Assembly: GCF_004000255.1 (NCBI RefSeq)
Contig: NZ_RCIQ01000010.1
Coordinates: forward strand, 82,731 to 146,730
Origin: Nioella ostreopsis
GTDB taxonomy: Bacteria; Pseudomonadota; Alphaproteobacteria; Rhodobacterales; Rhodobacteraceae
DNA: 64,000 nucleotides
Direction of reading: 5' to 3'
Part shown: in pieces, positions 17,264 through 26,381 of the stretch
How the letters are laid out: each line of letters begins with the position of its first letter
Position numbering within the stretch: the stretch's first letter is position 1
Notes under the pieces: generated by a model
The model's database searches: none
The model's input: only the letters and a program-made list of their open reading frames with translations
Told to the model about the DNA's origin: nothing
Position numbers and translations under genes: made by a program

Positions 17264-18145
17264 TCACAGATCCGAGCGGATCCACTCCGCGAACCGTTCC
17301 AGCGGCGCGCGCATGGGCCGGTCATTGGGCCAGACGAGGTAGTAACTGCCGGTCGAGACCACCGGCCCGCCATAGGCCACCACCAGCCGCCCGCGTGCGA
17401 TTTCCGCTTCGGCGAGGAAGGTGGGCAGCAGGGCAACCCCCATCTCCAGCGCGGCGGCCTGTGCGATGGTGGTGAACTGGTCGAAGAGCATGCCGCGCGG
17501 GGCGCTGACATCGACGCCCTGATGGCGGAACCAATCCTCCCACGCGCTGGCGCGCGTATCGAGATGCAGCAGCGGCAGGTCCAGCAGCGCCTCGGGACGG
17601 TCGAGCGGCCCTGCCAACACCCCCGGCGCGCAGACCGGCAGCACCTCTTCACCCGCAATCTTGAGATAGGACACGCCCGGCCAGTCCTGCGCGCCGAAAT
17701 GGACCGCCGCGTCGAAGGGCTCTCGCGTGAAATCGAAGGGCTTGAGGCGGGTGGACAGGTTCAGCGACACTTCCGGGTGCGCGAGGCTGAAGCGACGCAG
17801 ACGGGGCGCCAGCCAATGGATGCCGAAAGTGGGCAGGATCGAGAGGTCAAGACTGCCGCCATCGGGATTGGCCTTCAGCCGCAGCGAGGCGCGCGACAGC
17901 GCCGTCAGGCTTTCCCTGAGCGTCTGGCAATAGTCCACCGCAGCGGGCGTCAGCCGCAGCCCGCCCCGCCCCGGCTGCACCAACGTGACGCCCAACTGAT
18001 CCTCCAGCACCTTGATCTGACGGCTGACAGCGCTGTGGGTAAGCGACAATTCCTCCGCCGCAGCCGTGGCGCTGCCAAGACGGTCCACCGCCTCCAGCGC
18101 CAGCATAGAGGGCAGTGAGGGAAGAAACCGGCGAGAGGCAATCAT
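17264..18145 (-). CDS. LysR-family regulator (GcvA-like)
   Basis: A 293-aa LysR-type regulator with an N-terminal winged helix-turn-helix (GSATAAAEELSLTHSAVSRQI) and a PBP2-type effector domain of the GcvA group from about residue 95. It is divergent from the E1 dehydrogenase gene with a 137-bp gap and probably controls it. The start is uncertain: 18145 gives a typical length, and an alternative at 18181 adds 12 residues. Confidence 0.82.
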   Translation of the reverse strand: MIASRRFLPSLPSMLALEAVDRLGSATAAAEELSLTHSAVSRQIKVLEDQLGVTLVQPGRGGLRLTPAAVDYCQTLRESLTALSRASLRLKANPDGGSLDLSILPTFGIHWLAPRLRRFSLAHPEVSLNLSTRLKPFDFTREPFDAAVHFGAQDWPGVSYLKIAGEEVLPVCAPGVLAGPLDRPEALLDLPLLHLDTRASAWEDWFRHQGVDVSAPRGMLFDQFTTIAQAAALEMGVALLPTFLAEAEIARGRLVVAYGGPVVSTGSYYLVWPNDRPMRAPLERFAEWIRSDL

Positions 18146-18282
18146 GTGAGTTTTTCTCCAACTCTTCGGAGAATTCATCATTGGCGTTGCCGTGTAAATA
18201 CGAATAATTCAGAAGGGAACGTGACAGCCCGGCTGCGATCTCCTTCAACAAAATCGCACGGCAAGACCCAACAGAGGCCCCC

Positions 18283-20472
18283 ATGGACCGCGCCCAGATC
18301 GTCCACGACAATTTCCTGACCCGCGTGGCCAAGCGCGATTTCCCGCCCGGCAGCCCCCCCGCGCCGGGCCTGCCCGCACCACTGGCGGTGTCGCTCTTCC
18401 GGTCGCAGTGCCTCAGCCGCGCGCTCGACCGGGAAAGCCGCGCGATGCAGAAGGCGGGGCAAGGTTTCTACACCATTGGGTCCTCAGGGCACGAGGGCAT
18501 GGCCGCCGTCGCCGCCGCGCTACGCCCTGCGGACCCGGCCTTCCTGCATTACCGCGACGCCGCCTTCCAGATCGCGCGCAGCGCGCAGGTGCCGGGGCAA
18601 AATATCACCTGGGACATGCTGCTGAGCTTTTCCTGTTCCTCGGAAGACCCGATTTCCGGCGGGCGGCACAAGGTGCTCGGCTCACGCGATCTGATGATCC
18701 CGCCCCAGACCTCCACCATCGCGAGCCACCTGCCCAAAGCGGTCGGCGCGGCGTTTTCCATCGGCCTTGCCCGGCGGCATCCGCCCGAGCACAAGCTTTA
18801 CGAAGATGACGCGCTCGTCATGTGCAGTTTCGGCGATGCGTCAGCCAACCATTCGACCGCGCAGGGTGCCATCAACACGGCGGGCTGGACATCGGTGCAA
18901 TCCACGCCCCTGCCGCTGCTTTTCGTCTGCGAGGACAACGGGATCGGCATCTCGGTCAAGACGCCGAAAGGCTGGATCGAAGCCAGCATGCGCCACCGCC
19001 CCGGCATCAGGTATTTCAGCGCCGACGGGCTCGATATCTACGACACCTACAAAGTCGCGCAGGAGGCTGCCGACTATGTCCGCACCCGCAGAAAGCCCGC
19101 CTTCCTGCACCTGCGCACGGTCCGGCTTTACGGCCACGCGGGCGCGGATGTGGCGCTGAGCTACCTGTCGAAAGAGGAGGTCGAGGCCGGCGAAGCGAAC
19201 GATCCCCTCCTGCATTCCGCCCGCCTGCTGGATGCCTCGGGCGCCCTGCCCGCAGAGGATGCGTTGACGATCTATGAAGAAACCAACGCCCGCGTGACCC
19301 GCGTGGCGCAGGAGGCCATGACCCGTCCTCGGTTGCAGGACGCGGCAGGCGTGATGGCCAGCCTCATCCCCCCGAAACGGGATTGCGCACCCACGAACGG
19401 CCCCTCGGCGGAGGCGCGGGCGGCCGCCTTCGGCGCCGACATGAAGGCAATGGAGACCCCACAGCCCCTGTCGAAGATCCTCAACCTCGCGCTCACCGAT
19501 CTGATGCTGGACCATCCCGAGATTGTCCTGATGGGCGAGGATGTGGGCCGCAAGGGCGGCGTCTATGGCGTGACGCAGAAGCTGCAAGCGCGCTACGGCC
19601 CGGACCGGGTGATCGACACGCTGCTGGATGAGCAGTCCATCCTCGGCAATGCCATCGGCATGGCGGGCAATGGCTTCGTCCCGATCCCCGAGATTCAGTT
19701 CCTCGCCTATCTGCACAACGCCGAGGATCAACTGAGGGGAGAGGCCGCCACCCTGCCCTTCTTCTCCAACGGCCAGTTCACCAACCCGATGGTGGTGCGC
19801 ATCGCCGGGCTTGGCTACCAGAAGGGCTTCGGCGGGCATTTCCACAATGACAACTCGCTCGCCGTCCTGCGCGACATTCCCGGCCTCATCCTCGCCTGCC
19901 CGTCGACCGGCGAAGACGCGGCCATGATGCTGCGCGAATGCGTGCGGCTGGCGTGGGAGGAACAGCGGGTCGTCGTCTTCGTCGAACCCATTGCGCTCTA
20001 CCCCATGCGCGACCTGCACGAGGCTGGGGATGGCGGCTGGATGACGAGCTACCCCGCGCCGGACCGGCGCATTCCGCTTGGCGAGATCGGCCAGCATGGC
20101 GACGGGCAGGATCTGGCGATTATCACCTACGGCAACGGCCACTACCTGTCCCGGCAAGCGCAGGCGCGGCTGGAGGCGGACGGGATCAGAACCCGCGTGA
20201 TCGACCTGCGTTGGCTGGCGCCCCTGCCGGTGGACGCGATGATCGAGGCGGTGCGCGGCGCGGCCCATGTGCTGGTGGTCGATGAATGCCGCTTCACTGG
20301 CGGGCAGGCAGAGGCGCTGATGGCCCATCTGCACGAGGCCGGGATCGCCAGTTTCGCACGGGTCACGGCAGAGGACAGCTTCATCGCCACCGGCCCGGCC
20401 TATGGCGCGACATTACCTTCCGCGGACGGCATCTACCACGCGGCGAAATCCCTGACGGGAGGCATGGCATGA
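18283..20472 (+). CDS. Fused alpha/beta E1 of a 2-oxoacid dehydrogenase
   Basis: A 729-aa thiamine-diphosphate enzyme in which the E1 alpha (about 1-370) and E1 beta (about 388-729) subunits are joined. The ThDP motif begins GDASANHSTAQG near residue 185 and ends EDNGIGIS. The beta half carries the typical MGEDVGRKGGVYGVT and DTLLDEQSILGNAIG. Enzymes of this kind decarboxylate branched-chain or related 2-oxoacids, normally passing the acyl group to E2. No E2 or E3 gene is nearby; instead an acyltransferase gene overlaps its stop by ATGA. Confidence 0.85.
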   Translation: MDRAQIVHDNFLTRVAKRDFPPGSPPAPGLPAPLAVSLFRSQCLSRALDRESRAMQKAGQGFYTIGSSGHEGMAAVAAALRPADPAFLHYRDAAFQIARSAQVPGQNITWDMLLSFSCSSEDPISGGRHKVLGSRDLMIPPQTSTIASHLPKAVGAAFSIGLARRHPPEHKLYEDDALVMCSFGDASANHSTAQGAINTAGWTSVQSTPLPLLFVCEDNGIGISVKTPKGWIEASMRHRPGIRYFSADGLDIYDTYKVAQEAADYVRTRRKPAFLHLRTVRLYGHAGADVALSYLSKEEVEAGEANDPLLHSARLLDASGALPAEDALTIYEETNARVTRVAQEAMTRPRLQDAAGVMASLIPPKRDCAPTNGPSAEARAAAFGADMKAMETPQPLSKILNLALTDLMLDHPEIVLMGEDVGRKGGVYGVTQKLQARYGPDRVIDTLLDEQSILGNAIGMAGNGFVPIPEIQFLAYLHNAEDQLRGEAATLPFFSNGQFTNPMVVRIAGLGYQKGFGGHFHNDNSLAVLRDIPGLILACPSTGEDAAMMLRECVRLAWEEQRVVVFVEPIALYPMRDLHEAGDGGWMTSYPAPDRRIPLGEIGQHGDGQDLAIITYGNGHYLSRQAQARLEADGIRTRVIDLRWLAPLPVDAMIEAVRGAAHVLVVDECRFTGGQAEALMAHLHEAGIASFARVTAEDSFIATGPAYGATLPSADGIYHAAKSLTGGMA

Positions 20473-21500
20473 CACGCAAGGCGGTTCTGATCTGCCCCGG
20501 ACGGGGCACCTATAACGCAGCCGAACTGGGGTATCTGGGGCGCCACCACGGGGCCCGCTCGGATCTCGTCGCGCGCTTCGACGCGATCCGCGCCGAGGCG
20601 GGGCGGGAGACTGTTTCCGCACTGGACGGGGCGGAGCGGTTCAGCGTCTCGAAATACTCGCGCGGTGACGTGGCCTCGCCGCTCATCTGCGCCTGCTCGC
20701 TGGCCGATGCGGCGGCGCTGGCCGAGGATATCGAGGTCGTGGCCGTCACCGGCAATTCCATGGGCTGGTATCTGGCTTTGGCCGCAGGTGGTGCGCTGAC
20801 GCCGGAGGACGGATTCCGGGTCGTCGACACCATGGGCAGCCTGATGCAGGAGCACCTTATTGGCGGGCAACTGGTCTACCCGTGGATGGGGGACGACTGG
20901 CGGGCGGACAGGACGCGCAAGGCGGAGCTGCTGGAGCTGGTCGCTGACATCGACGCACGCGACGGGCAAACGCTGCGCCTCTCCATCGACCTCGGCGGAA
21001 TGCTGGTGCTTGCGGGCGACGAGGCCGGTCTGAACGCCTTTGAAGCCGCCGTTCCCCCGGTCGGGGGCCGCTTCCCCATGCGGCTGGCCAATCACGCGGC
21101 GTTTCATACGGGCCTTCAGGCGCCCGTGGCCGAACAGGGCCGAACCGCCCTGCCCGCGACGCTGTTCCACCAGCCGCAAAAACCCCTTATCGACGGGCGC
21201 GGGTCGGTCTGGTGGCCCGGGGCCACAGACACGCAGGCTCTCTGGCGCTACACCTTCGACACGCAGGTCTGCGAGACCTACGACTTCACCGCCGCCATCC
21301 GCACGGCGGCCCGCGAATTCGCCCCCGACCTCTTCATCGTGACTGGCCCCGGTGCGACGCTAGGCGGCGCGGTGGCACAGTCGCTGGTGCTGGCCCAGTG
21401 GAAAGGCATCGCAGACAAGGCGGGGTTCGAGGCCGTGCAAGCCCGCGACACCCTCCTCGTCTCCATGGGCCGCGAGGATCAGCGCGCGCAGGTCACCTGA
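20469..21500 (+). CDS. FabD-like acyltransferase
   Basis: A 343-aa alpha/beta acyltransferase of the malonyl-CoA:ACP transacylase type. The nucleophile motif is GNSMG with Ser97 (GHSLG in FabD), and the later AFHT supplies the family's histidine. The start ATG overlaps the E1 stop by ATGA. No acyl carrier protein is visible near it. Close coupling to an E1 without E2 suggests a joint pathway, but substrate and acceptor are unknown. Function beyond the family is inference. Confidence 0.75.
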   Translation: MTRKAVLICPGRGTYNAAELGYLGRHHGARSDLVARFDAIRAEAGRETVSALDGAERFSVSKYSRGDVASPLICACSLADAAALAEDIEVVAVTGNSMGWYLALAAGGALTPEDGFRVVDTMGSLMQEHLIGGQLVYPWMGDDWRADRTRKAELLELVADIDARDGQTLRLSIDLGGMLVLAGDEAGLNAFEAAVPPVGGRFPMRLANHAAFHTGLQAPVAEQGRTALPATLFHQPQKPLIDGRGSVWWPGATDTQALWRYTFDTQVCETYDFTAAIRTAAREFAPDLFIVTGPGATLGGAVAQSLVLAQWKGIADKAGFEAVQARDTLLVSMGREDQRAQVT

Positions 21501-21503
21501 CGC

Positions 21504-21523
21504 AAGGGGCCGGGCACCCGGCC
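21504..21523. terminator. Bidirectional hairpin between converging genes
   Basis: A perfect 9-bp stem GGGGCCGGG/CCCGGCCCC with a two-base spacer, directly after the acyltransferase stop and before the PhyH stop. It is placed to end both transcripts. There is no T-run. Confidence 0.55.
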
Positions 21524-21532
21524 CCCCACTGG

Positions 21533-22318
21533 TCACGCCGCGTAGATCACCGGGAAGCGCCCGCCCCGAAAGGGATCGCCCTTCGCAAGGCTCTCATCAT
21601 GCAGCCATTCCGTGACCTCATCGCGCGGGTCATATGTGGCGCCCTCCACCGCGAAACGGATCGCGTAGCCCCGCCGCCGGTGGGTCGAGGTGCGGTTGCC
21701 CATGGCCGAATGCACGCTCATCCCATCAAAGGCGAGCGCATCGCCCGGCGCCATCTGCGGGAAGTGGAAGATGTCATACTTCGCCCGATCCGCCTCGAAA
21801 TCGGGCATGTCGATATAGTCCGGGTTCCCCTCCTCCAGGTAATGCGAAAACGCGCCAAGCTGGTCGGTCTTGAAGGGCCGATACTTGGCCCCCCAGGCGT
21901 GCGACCCGCGCACGAATTCCAGCGCGCCATTGTCCGCGTCCACGTCATCGAGCGCGATCCACATGGTCATGATCGGCCCCGAGACCGGCCAATAGGGCTG
22001 ATCCGTGTGCCAGCCGGTCTGGGTTTTCGTCCCCGGCTCCTTCACGAAAATCTGGTCGTAGATGAGCGAGGTCCACGGGCTGCCGGCCACCTCGGCCACG
22101 CGCTCGCCTATATCCGAGTGCAGGCAGAAATCCTGAAACGTGCCGGGGTTTTCGCGCATGTTCTTGTAGGCGAAATAGCGCTCGCCCTTCTGCACTTCGA
22201 TGTCAATCGCCGCGCGCAGCTTCTCGATCCACTCGGGCGAAACCGCGTTGCGCAGCAGCACGACACCGTCGCGCTTGTAGTCCTCCTGCACCTTGGGCAG
22301 GTCTGGGGTAAGGGTCAT
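21533..22318 (-). CDS. Phytanoyl-CoA dioxygenase (PhyH) family protein
   Basis: A 261-aa Fe(II)/2-oxoglutarate dioxygenase. The metal triad is visible: His104 and Asp106 in GWHTDQPYW, and His203 in SVHSAMGN. The 2-oxoglutarate-binding Arg is probably in HRRRGYAIRF. The start at 22318 is favoured over upstream codons because GGAG lies eight bases before it. It may hydroxylate a small metabolite, as ectoine hydroxylase does, but the substrate cannot be assigned. It faces the E1/acyltransferase pair. Confidence 0.85.
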   Translation of the reverse strand: MTLTPDLPKVQEDYKRDGVVLLRNAVSPEWIEKLRAAIDIEVQKGERYFAYKNMRENPGTFQDFCLHSDIGERVAEVAGSPWTSLIYDQIFVKEPGTKTQTGWHTDQPYWPVSGPIMTMWIALDDVDADNGALEFVRGSHAWGAKYRPFKTDQLGAFSHYLEEGNPDYIDMPDFEADRAKYDIFHFPQMAPGDALAFDGMSVHSAMGNRTSTHRRRGYAIRFAVEGATYDPRDEVTEWLHDESLAKGDPFRGGRFPVIYAA

Positions 22319-22793
22319 CTGGAAAGCTCCAATCATCCGGGCTGCCATCGCGGCAGCCATGTCATCTGGGGCGAGGCCCCGGGTTCAGCGGATCATCAGA
22401 GAGCGGGGGAGGAGCGGATATTGATGATGAAACAGGGCCAGCAGGACCGAGCCGACCATTTCCCGGTCAGCCTGTCGCGGAACTGTCGGACAGTCTCCAG
22501 CATCGCTTTTCCCTTTCGCTGCCCCTCACGCTGACAGGCTTTGCACGACCTGCCAAGGGAAAATGGTTATTCGGGGTTCGTTGAGGGCTTGAGGTCGGTT
22601 TTGCGGGACAGAGCTGCCATCCATCGGGGCCACCCTAATGACCGGAGTCAGCCCGAAGCGGTCATTCGTTTATGCAAGCATTTGATGGCCCCGCATGCGA
22701 ACTGGGTGAATTTGGGAAGTTCCCTTCGCATACGATAGCTCCTCGTCAAAAAGCGGGCCTTCAATGCGCGAAGCGATAACAGCGTTCTAGTCC
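22319..22793. other. Intergenic stretch without a clear gene
   Basis: This 475-base stretch separates the PhyH gene from the HNH gene. Short open frames exist on both strands (for example plus 22541-22738), but none has a ribosome-binding site or recognisable motif. Near 22590-22670 the sequence resembles degraded coding DNA. I see nothing that can be called. Confidence 0.35.
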
Positions 22794-23708
22794 CTAAGCT
22801 TTTCTGCTCGATCTCTTGTCCAGTATCGCTTCGAGTTTGAGCGGCATTTCAAATGGAAAAAGTGACTTGTAGTTTCCCAAAAGAGAGTCAGGGGTCTGGC
22901 AGGCTGCGGCGTACTTTTCAATGCTGGCATTTATCCACGGGCAAACCAAAAGAAAGTCACCAAAGCCAACAAAACAAACCCCAAACTCTTCGCATACCAA
23001 AATATTGTTTTCAAAACCACTAATTGGCTGAAGCATCACTACTTCAACATCCCCCTTCTCAAGAAAGCCGTCGGCAATATATCTAGCTGGCTTGCTCAAG
23101 GCGTATGTATATCCAAATTTTCCAAATAAACAAAGGAAGGCATTCTTAAGGAAAGCCAATTTCGCTAGACTCAGATTATAGGCAGGCAGCCCAAGTGTTC
23201 CATGAAACACGTCTCCAGATAGGTGTATCTTTTTGAGGCTCTTGTGTGTTTCAACCAGATTTGATGGCTTATTGTTATTCCCTGCGCGGATATTGATCCC
23301 GCCACCAATTTTTCCTGAAATTTGAACATTAGTAGTAGTTTTGGGATCTTCACTCAGGGTTATCTTTCCTGCGAAGGGTTTGGGATCAGGCCTGTTTGGG
23401 TCGATGAAGCGAAAGAATTGCTCTCTGGCGGCAATCTGGCTGTCCAATCTTGATCCAAGGGCATTGTTGCAACTTTTACATGTTAGTGCGACTACCTTTC
23501 CGCCAATGCTGTCGGGCGGCGCATGTTCGAGAGTAAGACAATAATCAGTTGGAGCATCTTTTTTGATAGCTCGTTCATCGTAATCACGTTGGCAAATTGG
23601 ACATTTATAGAATTTTCCTTCGACGCCAATACCTTGAAGGGCTTCAACCCCAGCGTCGAATAATTCTCTGTGTTTGTATGATCTATCTTGCGAATTCAAT
23701 TGAAACAT
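22794..23708 (-). CDS. HNH-type nuclease-like protein, AT-richer orphan
   Basis: A 304-aa protein with a zinc-HNH arrangement: CPIC (Cys36, Cys39), EH with His62, and CKSCNN (Cys77, Cys80, Asn81). These fit the Cys-x2-Cys, His and Cys-x2-Cys pattern of HNH endonucleases. The 200-residue remainder has no motif I recognise. Base composition is visibly richer in A and T than every neighbour, and codon use differs, pointing to recent horizontal transfer. The ATG at 23708 is preferred; a TTG at 23735 would add nine residues. A phage-defence or mobile-element role is possible but unshown. Confidence 0.65.
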   Translation of the reverse strand: MFQLNSQDRSYKHRELFDAGVEALQGIGVEGKFYKCPICQRDYDERAIKKDAPTDYCLTLEHAPPDSIGGKVVALTCKSCNNALGSRLDSQIAAREQFFRFIDPNRPDPKPFAGKITLSEDPKTTTNVQISGKIGGGINIRAGNNNKPSNLVETHKSLKKIHLSGDVFHGTLGLPAYNLSLAKLAFLKNAFLCLFGKFGYTYALSKPARYIADGFLEKGDVEVVMLQPISGFENNILVCEEFGVCFVGFGDFLLVCPWINASIEKYAAACQTPDSLLGNYKSLFPFEMPLKLEAILDKRSSRKA

Positions 23709-23888
23709 TCTCAATAGGAGCCGCGTGCATGACAATCCAAGATCTCTAGTGCCGCGGCGCCGCTTCGTCCATGAGCGGATTGCGCCCTCAAGATGGACGA
23801 AAGGTGCCAGCTTTACAAATTCCGCTTTCTGCGCGTCGCTGCCGTCCGTACTAGCATATGCACCCGCACCCCAACCCGCCAGGCGGCT

Positions 23889-23910
23889 GGCCCCTCGCTA
23901 TCGAGGGGCC
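23889..23910 (-). terminator. Hairpin downstream of hutU
   Basis: A perfect 9-bp stem GGCCCCTCG/CGAGGGGCC with a four-base loop, nine bases after the hutU stop. It is well placed to end the hut operon, although no T-run follows on the minus strand. Confidence 0.5.
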
Positions 23911-23918
23911 GTCTCCTA

Positions 23919-25583
23919 TCACAAGATCCCCGGCAGATCCAACCCATGCTCCCGCGCGCAGTCGAGGGCGATGTCGTAGCCCGCATCGGCGTGGCGCATC
24001 ACCCCCGTCGCAGGGTCGTTCCACAGGACCCGCTCCAGCCGCCGGTCGGCGTCCTCTGACCCGTCGCAGCAGATGACCATGCCCGAGTGCTGGCTGAACC
24101 CCATGCCGACGCCGCCGCCGTGGTGCAGGCTGACCCAGGTGGCCCCTGACGCCGTGTTCAGAAGCGCGTTCAGGAGCGGCCAGTCGGACACAGCATCCGA
24201 GCCGTCCCTCATCGCCTCGGTTTCCCGGTTGGGCGAGGCGACGGAACCGCTGTCCAGATGGTCCCGCCCGATCACCACGGGGGCTTTCAGCTCTCCGTTC
24301 CGGACCATCTCGTTGAAGGCGAGCCCCAGCTTGTGGCGCACGCCGAGACCCACCCAGCAGATCCGCGCGGGCAGGCCCTGAAACGCGATCCGCTCCTTCG
24401 CCATGTCGAGCCAGTTGTGCAGATGCGGGTCGTCGACCAGTTCCTTCACCTTGGCGTCGGTCTTGTAGATATCCTCCGGGTCGCCAGACAGGGCACACCA
24501 GCGGAACGGCCCGATGCCCCGGCAGAAGAGCGGCCGGATATAGGCGGGCACGAAACCGGGGAAGGCGAAGGCGTTCTCCAAGCCCTCCTCCAGCGCCACC
24601 TGCCGGATGTTGTTGCCGTAATCCAGCGTCGGCACGCCCGCGTTCCAGAAATCGACCATGGCAGCCACATGCACCTTCATGCTGGCCCGCGCCGCGCGTT
24701 CCACAGCCTTGGGGTCGCTTTCCTGCTTGTCGCGCCATTCCCCCACGCTCCAGCCCTGCGGCAGGTAGCCGTGGATCGGGTCATGGGCGGAGGTCTGGTC
24801 GGTCACGATATCGGGATGCACGCCACGCCGGACGAGTTCGGGGAAGATATCGGCAGCGTTGCCGATGAGCCCCACGGATTTCGCCTCGTCCGCCTTGGTC
24901 CAGCTCTCGATCATGGCGAGTGCGTCATCCAGCGAATGGGTGATCTCGTCCACATAGCGGGTGCGCTTGCGAAACTCGGCGCGGGTCTCGTCGCATTCCA
25001 CGGCCAGGCAGCAGGCCCCGGCCATGACGGCAGCGAGAGGCTGCGCGCCGCCCATGCCGCCAAGCCCGCCGGTCAGGATCCAGCGGCCTTTCAGGTTGCC
25101 GCCATAGTGCTGGCGGCCCGCTTCCATGAAGGTTTCATAGGTGCCCTGCACGATGCCCTGCGACCCGATATAGATCCACGACCCGGCGGTCATCTGGCCA
25201 TACATCGCCAGCCCCCGCTTATCCAACTCGTTGAAATGGTCCCATGTCGCCCAATGCGGCACGAGGTTCGAATTGGCGATCAGAACCCGCGGCGCGTCCT
25301 TGTGGGTGCGGAAAACGCCCACGGGCTTGCCCGACTGCACCAGCAGGGTCTGGTCCTCTTCCAGCTCCTTCAGGCTGGCGACGATCCGGTCGAAATCATG
25401 CCACGTGCGCGCCGCGCGCCCAATGCCGCCGTAAACCACCAGCTCATGCGGGTTTTCGGCCACATCGGGGTGCAGGTTGTTCATCAGCATCCGCATGGGC
25501 GCCTCGGTGAGCCAGCTTTTCGCGGTGATCTCGGTCCCCGTGGCGGGGAAGACGTCGCGGATGTTGTGGCGGGGGTCGGTCAT
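23919..25583 (-). CDS. hutU: Urocanate hydratase
   Basis: A 554-aa NAD-dependent urocanase, the usual family length. It converts urocanate to imidazolonepropionate, step two of histidine breakdown. Highly conserved segments are [11 protein letters not shown] near the N-terminus, [13 protein letters not shown] around 175 and the Cys-containing [17 protein letters not shown] around 395. It is last of the four-gene minus-strand hut operon, three bases after hutG. Confidence 0.97.
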   Translation of the reverse strand: MTDPRHNIRDVFPATGTEITAKSWLTEAPMRMLMNNLHPDVAENPHELVVYGGIGRAARTWHDFDRIVASLKELEEDQTLLVQSGKPVGVFRTHKDAPRVLIANSNLVPHWATWDHFNELDKRGLAMYGQMTAGSWIYIGSQGIVQGTYETFMEAGRQHYGGNLKGRWILTGGLGGMGGAQPLAAVMAGACCLAVECDETRAEFRKRTRYVDEITHSLDDALAMIESWTKADEAKSVGLIGNAADIFPELVRRGVHPDIVTDQTSAHDPIHGYLPQGWSVGEWRDKQESDPKAVERAARASMKVHVAAMVDFWNAGVPTLDYGNNIRQVALEEGLENAFAFPGFVPAYIRPLFCRGIGPFRWCALSGDPEDIYKTDAKVKELVDDPHLHNWLDMAKERIAFQGLPARICWVGLGVRHKLGLAFNEMVRNGELKAPVVIGRDHLDSGSVASPNRETEAMRDGSDAVSDWPLLNALLNTASGATWVSLHHGGGVGMGFSQHSGMVICCDGSEDADRRLERVLWNDPATGVMRHADAGYDIALDCAREHGLDLPGIL

Positions 25584-25586
25584 GGG

Positions 25587-26381
25587 TCAGCCCTTCAGCT
25601 TTGGGGCCAGGTCGGCCAGGGTTGTCAGGATGCGGGACAGATGCGGGCGCAGGCGGTCGGCCTTTTCGGGGGCGTAGGCCCAACCGGCGGTCTCGTCGAC
25701 AAGATGCGTCGACTGCGCCAGTTCCATCTGGATGGCGTGGAAGCCCTGATCGGGGTGGCCATAGTGGCGGGTCGTCCAGCCGCCCTTGAAGCGGCCGTTC
25801 AGCACCTGGGTATAGCCGGTCGCCTCGGCGCAGATCCCGCGGACGGCGGCCTCGATCTCGGGCGCGCAGGTGGTGCCGCTGTTCGTGCCGATGTTGAAAT
25901 CGGGCAAGAGCCCCTCGAAAAGATGCGGGATCACCGACCGGATCGAGTGGCAATCATAGAGGATCGCCACGCCGTGGATGGCCCGCACCCGCTCCATCTC
26001 CGCCTGCAGGGCGGCGTGATAGGGGGTGTGGAACGCCTCCCGCCGTGCCGCTATATCCGCCTCGCGCGGCGGATCGGCCCAGATCGCAGCGCCGTCGAAA
26101 TCCGTGAGCGGCACGAGGCCGGTGGTGTTCTGCCCCGGATAAAGGCTCGCGCCGGAAGGATCGCGATTGGCGTCGACAACGTAGCGATGAAACGTGGCGC
26201 GCACGGTGGTCACGCCGGGCAGCAGCCCGTCATAGAGCCGATGGATATGCCAGTCGGTATCCGACAGCTCCCGCCCGCGGGCGTTCAACCGCGAATGGAT
26301 CTCATCGGGCACGAAGGTGCCGGTATGGGGCAGGCCCAGAATGACGGGGCGGTCGCCCTGTTGAACTTCAACCGGGGTCAT
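25587..26381 (-). CDS. hutG: N-formylglutamate deformylase
   Basis: A 264-aa amidohydrolase that splits N-formylglutamate to glutamate and formate, the last step of the five-step histidine route. Motifs include [23 protein letters not shown] and YDCHSIRS. The ATG overlaps the hutH TGA (ATGA). The presence of hutF in the same locus agrees with the formylglutamate rather than the formamide branch. Confidence 0.93.
   Translation of the reverse strand: MTPVEVQQGDRPVILGLPHTGTFVPDEIHSRLNARGRELSDTDWHIHRLYDGLLPGVTTVRATFHRYVVDANRDPSGASLYPGQNTTGLVPLTDFDGAAIWADPPREADIAARREAFHTPYHAALQAEMERVRAIHGVAILYDCHSIRSVIPHLFEGLLPDFNIGTNSGTTCAPEIEAAVRGICAEATGYTQVLNGRFKGGWTTRHYGHPDQGFHAIQMELAQSTHLVDETAGWAYAPEKADRLRPHLSRILTTLADLAPKLKG

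Noticed and set aside
22541-22738. 65-codon plus-strand frame between PhyH and HNH genes
   Set aside because: No start signal or motif; it lies in sequence that looks degraded.
23739-23918. Search for a CRISPR array or tandem repeats near the foreign HNH gene
   Set aside because: No regularly spaced repeats anywhere in the window; only the hut hairpin is present.
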